Source of the DNA: Bog-756 sp963841885 | Lineage (GTDB): Bacteria > Actinomycetota > Acidimicrobiia > Acidimicrobiales > RAAP-2 | NCBI GenBank assembly: GCA_963841885.1 | Contig: CAWJEK010000020.1 | Span: forward strand, 62,001-126,000 | Direction: 5' to 3' | Length of the DNA stretch: 64,000 nt | Part shown: in pieces, positions 61,560-64,000 of the stretch | Layout of the letters: each line of letters begins with the position of its first letter | Numbering within the stretch: position 1 is the stretch's first letter | Program-made: the position numbers and the translations under genes | Notes under the pieces: model-generated | The model's input: the letters and a program-made list of their open reading frames with translations, nothing else | The model's database searches: none | Told to the model about the DNA's origin: nothing

Positions 61560-63008
61560 ATGCGCCTGCTGTACCTCGATATCGACACACTTCGCGCCGA
61601 CCATCTCGGCTGCTATGGGTACCACCGCGCCACGACACCGAACATTGACGCCATAGCGGCTGACGGGTTGCGGTTCACCAATGTCTACGCCTCCGACGTC
61701 CCCTGCCTGCCGAGCCGCGCCGCCTTGATGACGGGGACGTTCGGGATACGCAACGGTGTCGTCAACCACGGCGGGAGTGGTGCCGAACTCCGCAGCGAGG
61801 GGGCCCGCCGTGGCTTCCTCAGCGGTTATGGCCTCGAGTCGTGGGCCGGGACGTTCTACTGGAACGGCTGGCAGACGGCATCGATCTCGAGCTTCCCGTT
61901 CCGGCACTCGGCTACTTGGTGGAATCACGGATTCATGGAAGCGATGAACCTCATGCGCGGCATGGGGGCGGAACGTGCCGATCAGGTCGTGCCGGTCGCG
62001 CTCGACTGGCTGGAGCGTCGCGGGAGCTCGGACGACTGGTTCCTCCACGTCCACCTCTGGGACCCCCACACCCCGTACAACACGCCTGACGAGTACGGCA
62101 ATCCGTTCGTCGATGACGTGGTGCCGGATTGGCACACTGAAGAGGTACGGGAGGGCAACTGGCAATTGGCCGGACCCCATTCGGCCCAGGAACCCTGGGG
62201 ATTCAAACCCGACGAATGGGGCCCTCCCCCTCCTCGCCAACCGTGGGACGCCGGTTCGATGGAAGCGGTCAAGGCGATCTTCGACGGTTACGACGTCGGG
62301 GTTCGCTACGCCGACGATGCACTCGGCAAGCTGATGAACAAGCTCGACGAACTGGGCGTGCGCGACGAAACCGCGGTACTGATCAGCACCGACCACGGCG
62401 AGGCATTCGGCGAACTCGGCGTGTACGCCGACCATCAGGCGGCTGACGAGGCGACTTGTCACATACCCGCGGTCCTCCGCTGGCCCGGCGTGCAGCCAGG
62501 AGTTCACGACGGACTGCACTATCACCTGGATGTCGCTGCGACCGTCCTCGATCTCGCCGGGTTCCGCGTTCCGAAGAGTTGGGACGGCGTGCCGATCGAC
62601 TTGAACGCCGATGTCGGGCGGGACCATCTCGTGCTCTCCCAGGGAGCCTGGTCTTGTCAGCGGGGCGTTCGATTCGCCGACCACCTGTACCTCCGCACCT
62701 GGCACGACGGCTACCACGGCCATTGGCCGGACGAGATGCTCTTCGACGTGGTTCGCGACCCACACGAGACGAAGGATCTGTGGAGAGCCGACGACCACCT
62801 CTCCAAGGTCGGGTCGTCACTCCTTCGGGATTGGACAGCGTCCCAACTCGACCGGACCCGACTGGAGGACCCTATGGACGTGGTTCGGGCGGAGGGCGGG
62901 CCCTTCCACGTGCGTGGCCACTTGGGGCCGTACGTCGAGCGACTCCGTGCCACGGGGCGGGGCGCCTGGGCGCGGACGCTCCAGGAGCGGCACGCCGACG
63001 AGCTGTAG
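61560..63008 (+). CDS. sulfatase (alkaline phosphatase superfamily), Cys-type
   Basis: 482 residues. MRLLYLDIDTLRADHLGCYG opens with metal-binding Asp residues. The formylglycine motif is CLPSRAALMTG (C-x-P-S-R), needing an FGE-type enzyme that is not in this window. Further metal-site motifs are HLWDPHTPYNTP and ISTDHGEAFGELGVYADH. No signal peptide, so it is cytosolic, unlike most sulfatases acting on polymers. Its substrate could be an alkyl or aryl sulfate. The ATG at 61560 starts the conserved core; two upstream in-frame ATGs (61521, 61548) are possible. Confidence 0.9.
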   Translation: MRLLYLDIDTLRADHLGCYGYHRATTPNIDAIAADGLRFTNVYASDVPCLPSRAALMTGTFGIRNGVVNHGGSGAELRSEGARRGFLSGYGLESWAGTFYWNGWQTASISSFPFRHSATWWNHGFMEAMNLMRGMGAERADQVVPVALDWLERRGSSDDWFLHVHLWDPHTPYNTPDEYGNPFVDDVVPDWHTEEVREGNWQLAGPHSAQEPWGFKPDEWGPPPPRQPWDAGSMEAVKAIFDGYDVGVRYADDALGKLMNKLDELGVRDETAVLISTDHGEAFGELGVYADHQAADEATCHIPAVLRWPGVQPGVHDGLHYHLDVAATVLDLAGFRVPKSWDGVPIDLNADVGRDHLVLSQGAWSCQRGVRFADHLYLRTWHDGYHGHWPDEMLFDVVRDPHETKDLWRADDHLSKVGSSLLRDWTASQLDRTRLEDPMDVVRAEGGPFHVRGHLGPYVERLRATGRGAWARTLQERHADEL

Positions 63009-63318
63009 CTCGGCGTAATCTGCGCTTCGACCCGGCGGCTCGGCCGCGACGGCACGGGGGCGAGCGGGCCACCCTGGGGCGCCGACCGACACGTAGCCAG
63101 GCGTGCCGACCAGGGCGGTCACCGTCCGTCTCCCATGTGCGAGGCCCTGCCGGGTGTCGCTCCGAGGTCGCCACCAGCGTCTGATCCGGTGGCAGTGGTG
63201 GCTCAGCCTCCCAGGAGGCGATCACCTCGGCGAAGGCCAGGTCCAGTAGCTCCGGGTCGGCCAGCACCACGTCGAGGAACTCGAACGTTGGCGCCACATC
63301 GGCATCCACCGCAACCAT
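62872..63318 (-). CDS. small hypothetical protein downstream of hsp20, 3' end doubtful
   Basis: The first 60 residues look real: MVAVDADVAPTFEFLDVVLA, then DPELLDLAFAEVIASWEAEP. After that the translation becomes Arg/Pro-rich and runs 137 bases into the sulfatase gene on the other strand, which suggests a frameshift or an early natural stop lost. The ATG lies 6 nt after the hsp20 stop, so it would be co-transcribed with it. No domain known. Confidence 0.4.
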   Translation of the reverse strand: MVAVDADVAPTFEFLDVVLADPELLDLAFAEVIASWEAEPPLPPDQTLVATSERHPAGPRTWETDGDRPGRHAWLRVGRRPRVARSPPCRRGRAAGSKRRLRRATARRRAAPGASAPRRPAPWHGVARRTAPSGHARGRARPPPEPRP

Positions 63319-63324
63319 GACGGG

Positions 63325-63804
63325 TCACACAGAGACCGGCGTGCGATCTTCCGCGGTGGCCGAGATCACCTGTGAGTCCTCGGCGGGCGCCACTGTGGCG
63401 GGCGCCTCCTCGGTGGAGACGCTGATCTTGCGCGGCTTGGCCCGCTCCGCGACCGGGATCGTGAGCCGGAGCACCCCGCTGGTGTAGTTGGCGGTGATCC
63501 CGGCGGTGTCGAGCGCGTCTCCCAACATGACCTGTCGACCGAACACGCCTCGTGGACGTTCGGCGGCCACCAACTCGACGTCGGGCCCCGGTGCGGGCCG
63601 ACGCTCGGCCCGGACGGTCAGCACGTTCTGCTCCACGTCCAGATCGATGCTGGCGGGGTCGATTCCCGGGAGGTCGAACTCCACGACGAACTCGTTGCCG
63701 TCACGCCAGGCATCCATCGGCATGGCCGCCGGACGGGCGACGGTTCCGAAGACCTGCTCGGCCAACCGGTCGAACTGACGGAACGGATCGGAACGGACAA
63801 GCAT
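63325..63804 (-). CDS. small heat-shock protein, Hsp20/alpha-crystallin family
   Basis: 159 residues. ATP-independent holdase. The alpha-crystallin domain runs from about residue 30 to 130: DAWRDGNEFVVEFDLPGIDP, SIDLDVEQNVLTVRAERRPA, and GVLRLTIPVAERAKPRKI, which includes the usual G-x-L-x-[IL]-x-[IVLP]-P-like end. The N-terminus MLVRSDPFRQFDRLAEQVFG is typical of actinobacterial Hsp20. AAGGAGG about 6 nt before the ATG is the best ribosome-binding site in the window, as suits a highly induced protein. Divergent from a MerR/HspR-type regulator. Confidence 0.92.
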   Translation of the reverse strand: MLVRSDPFRQFDRLAEQVFGTVARPAAMPMDAWRDGNEFVVEFDLPGIDPASIDLDVEQNVLTVRAERRPAPGPDVELVAAERPRGVFGRQVMLGDALDTAGITANYTSGVLRLTIPVAERAKPRKISVSTEEAPATVAPAEDSQVISATAEDRTPVSV

Positions 63805-63851
63805 GACGTACCTCCTTGTTTCAGCCGGAGGCGTCCTTCCCGCGCCCCCAG

Positions 63852-63873
63852 ATCTATGGTGTGTACTACAGAT
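63852..63873. promoter_or_regulatory. imperfect 22-base dyad between hsp20 and the MerR-type gene
   Basis: Outer arms ATCT and AGAT are perfect, with partial symmetry inward. It lies between the two divergent starts, where a repressor of hsp20 should bind. It does not match the HAIR (HspR) or CIRCE consensus. Confidence 0.4.
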
Positions 63874-63879
63874 TTGTTA

Positions 63880-63885
63880 TACCCT
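63880..63885 (+). promoter_or_regulatory. -10 hexamer TACCCT of the MerR/HspR-type gene
   Basis: TACCCT ends 7 nt before ATG 63893; the overlapping TTATAC is another possible hexamer. Leaderless pattern. Confidence 0.35.
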
Positions 63886-63892
63886 GGTGACC

Positions 63893-64000
63893 ATGTCCGA
63901 GGCAAGTGGTTCCGATCAATTTTCGAGAGGTCGTTCGCGTGGGTCAGCCGGCCGCCCCGATCCGAGTCGGGGTCTCTACGGAATTTCCGTGGCGGCCGAA
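63893..64000 (+). CDS. MerR-family regulator (HspR-like), N-terminal 36 codons only
   Basis: The window ends inside this gene. A basic, Ser/Gly-rich N-terminus (SRGRSRGSAGRPDPS) is followed by RGLYGISVAAE, which matches the first helix of MerR/HspR proteins (typically Y.ISVAAEL.G). Divergence from hsp20 supports a heat-shock repressor role of the HspR kind. Most of the protein is not visible. Confidence 0.65.
   Translation, partial: MSEASGSDQFSRGRSRGSAGRPDPSRGLYGISVAAE

Overview
The window is high-GC bacterial DNA with an actinomycetote character. It carries a BldD-type regulator, an F420-type luciferase-like oxidoreductase, a class E sortase with its LAxTG substrate, a principal sigma factor of actinobacterial type, and many GTG starts. 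Surface proteins built from Cys-x5-Cys-x-A-V-G and TGDG...VGVGxCTL repeats are common, in my experience, in Acidimicrobiia, so that class is my best guess. No rRNA or marker in the window settles this.

Region 1 (1-7425, plus strand) is a housekeeping string: hrcA (3' end), dnaJ, rsmE, a BldD-like regulator with an excisionase-type partner, hinT, phoH, ybeY, corC and era, mostly coupled by 1-4 base overlaps. Region 2 (7454-13311, minus) holds a cyclase/NTPase/TPR signalling protein, a DinG-type helicase and a TauE/SafE permease. Region 3 (13433-19110, plus) has uppS, a small membrane protein, recO, phr, hemW and glyS. Region 4 (19124-24334) is an arsR-sulP operon divergent from a large wall protein and its sortase; it sits between glyS and the replication/transcription block ppdK-dnaG-rpoD (24467-30669).

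Region 5 (30666-41060) has a PrmC-like methyltransferase, tRNA-Asn, a beta-helix/Ig surface protein, a zinc-ribbon plus ATP-grasp pair, tRNA-Met, a proline-rich membrane protein, and a short plus-strand operon with a luciferase-like oxidoreductase and an NTF2-fold protein. Region 6 (41083-46037) is a lipid-modification locus. A tight minus operon (FAD oxidoreductase, DUF1365, Cfa-like methyltransferase) matches the gene set of the Mycobacterium tuberculosis Rv0449c-Rv0447c operon. It stands divergent from an SRPBCC/SDR reading frame. Region 7 (46066-53196) holds a frame-broken hypothetical gene, an aldehyde dehydrogenase, a frame-broken OafA-type acyltransferase with SGNH domain, a lipoprotein, and an inositol-monophosphatase-type gene.

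Region 8 (53210-64000) begins at tRNA-Val and looks accessory: base composition is visibly less GC-rich, a relict repeat-protein fragment lies next to the tRNA, and single genes with their own regulators follow (giant propeller protein, GNAT, MerR, Cys-rich protein, MarR with divergent oxidoreductase, sulfatase, Hsp20 with a divergent MerR/HspR-type gene cut by the window end).

Two themes recur. First, at least 13 starts lie 6-8 nt downstream of a TAnnnT-like hexamer (one is CACAGT) with no ribosome-binding site, so leaderless mRNAs appear common. Second, several well-conserved genes are broken by single-base indels, often at G/C runs, concentrated at 44.9-51 kb. Sequence error is the simplest explanation, but this cannot be settled from the sequence alone.
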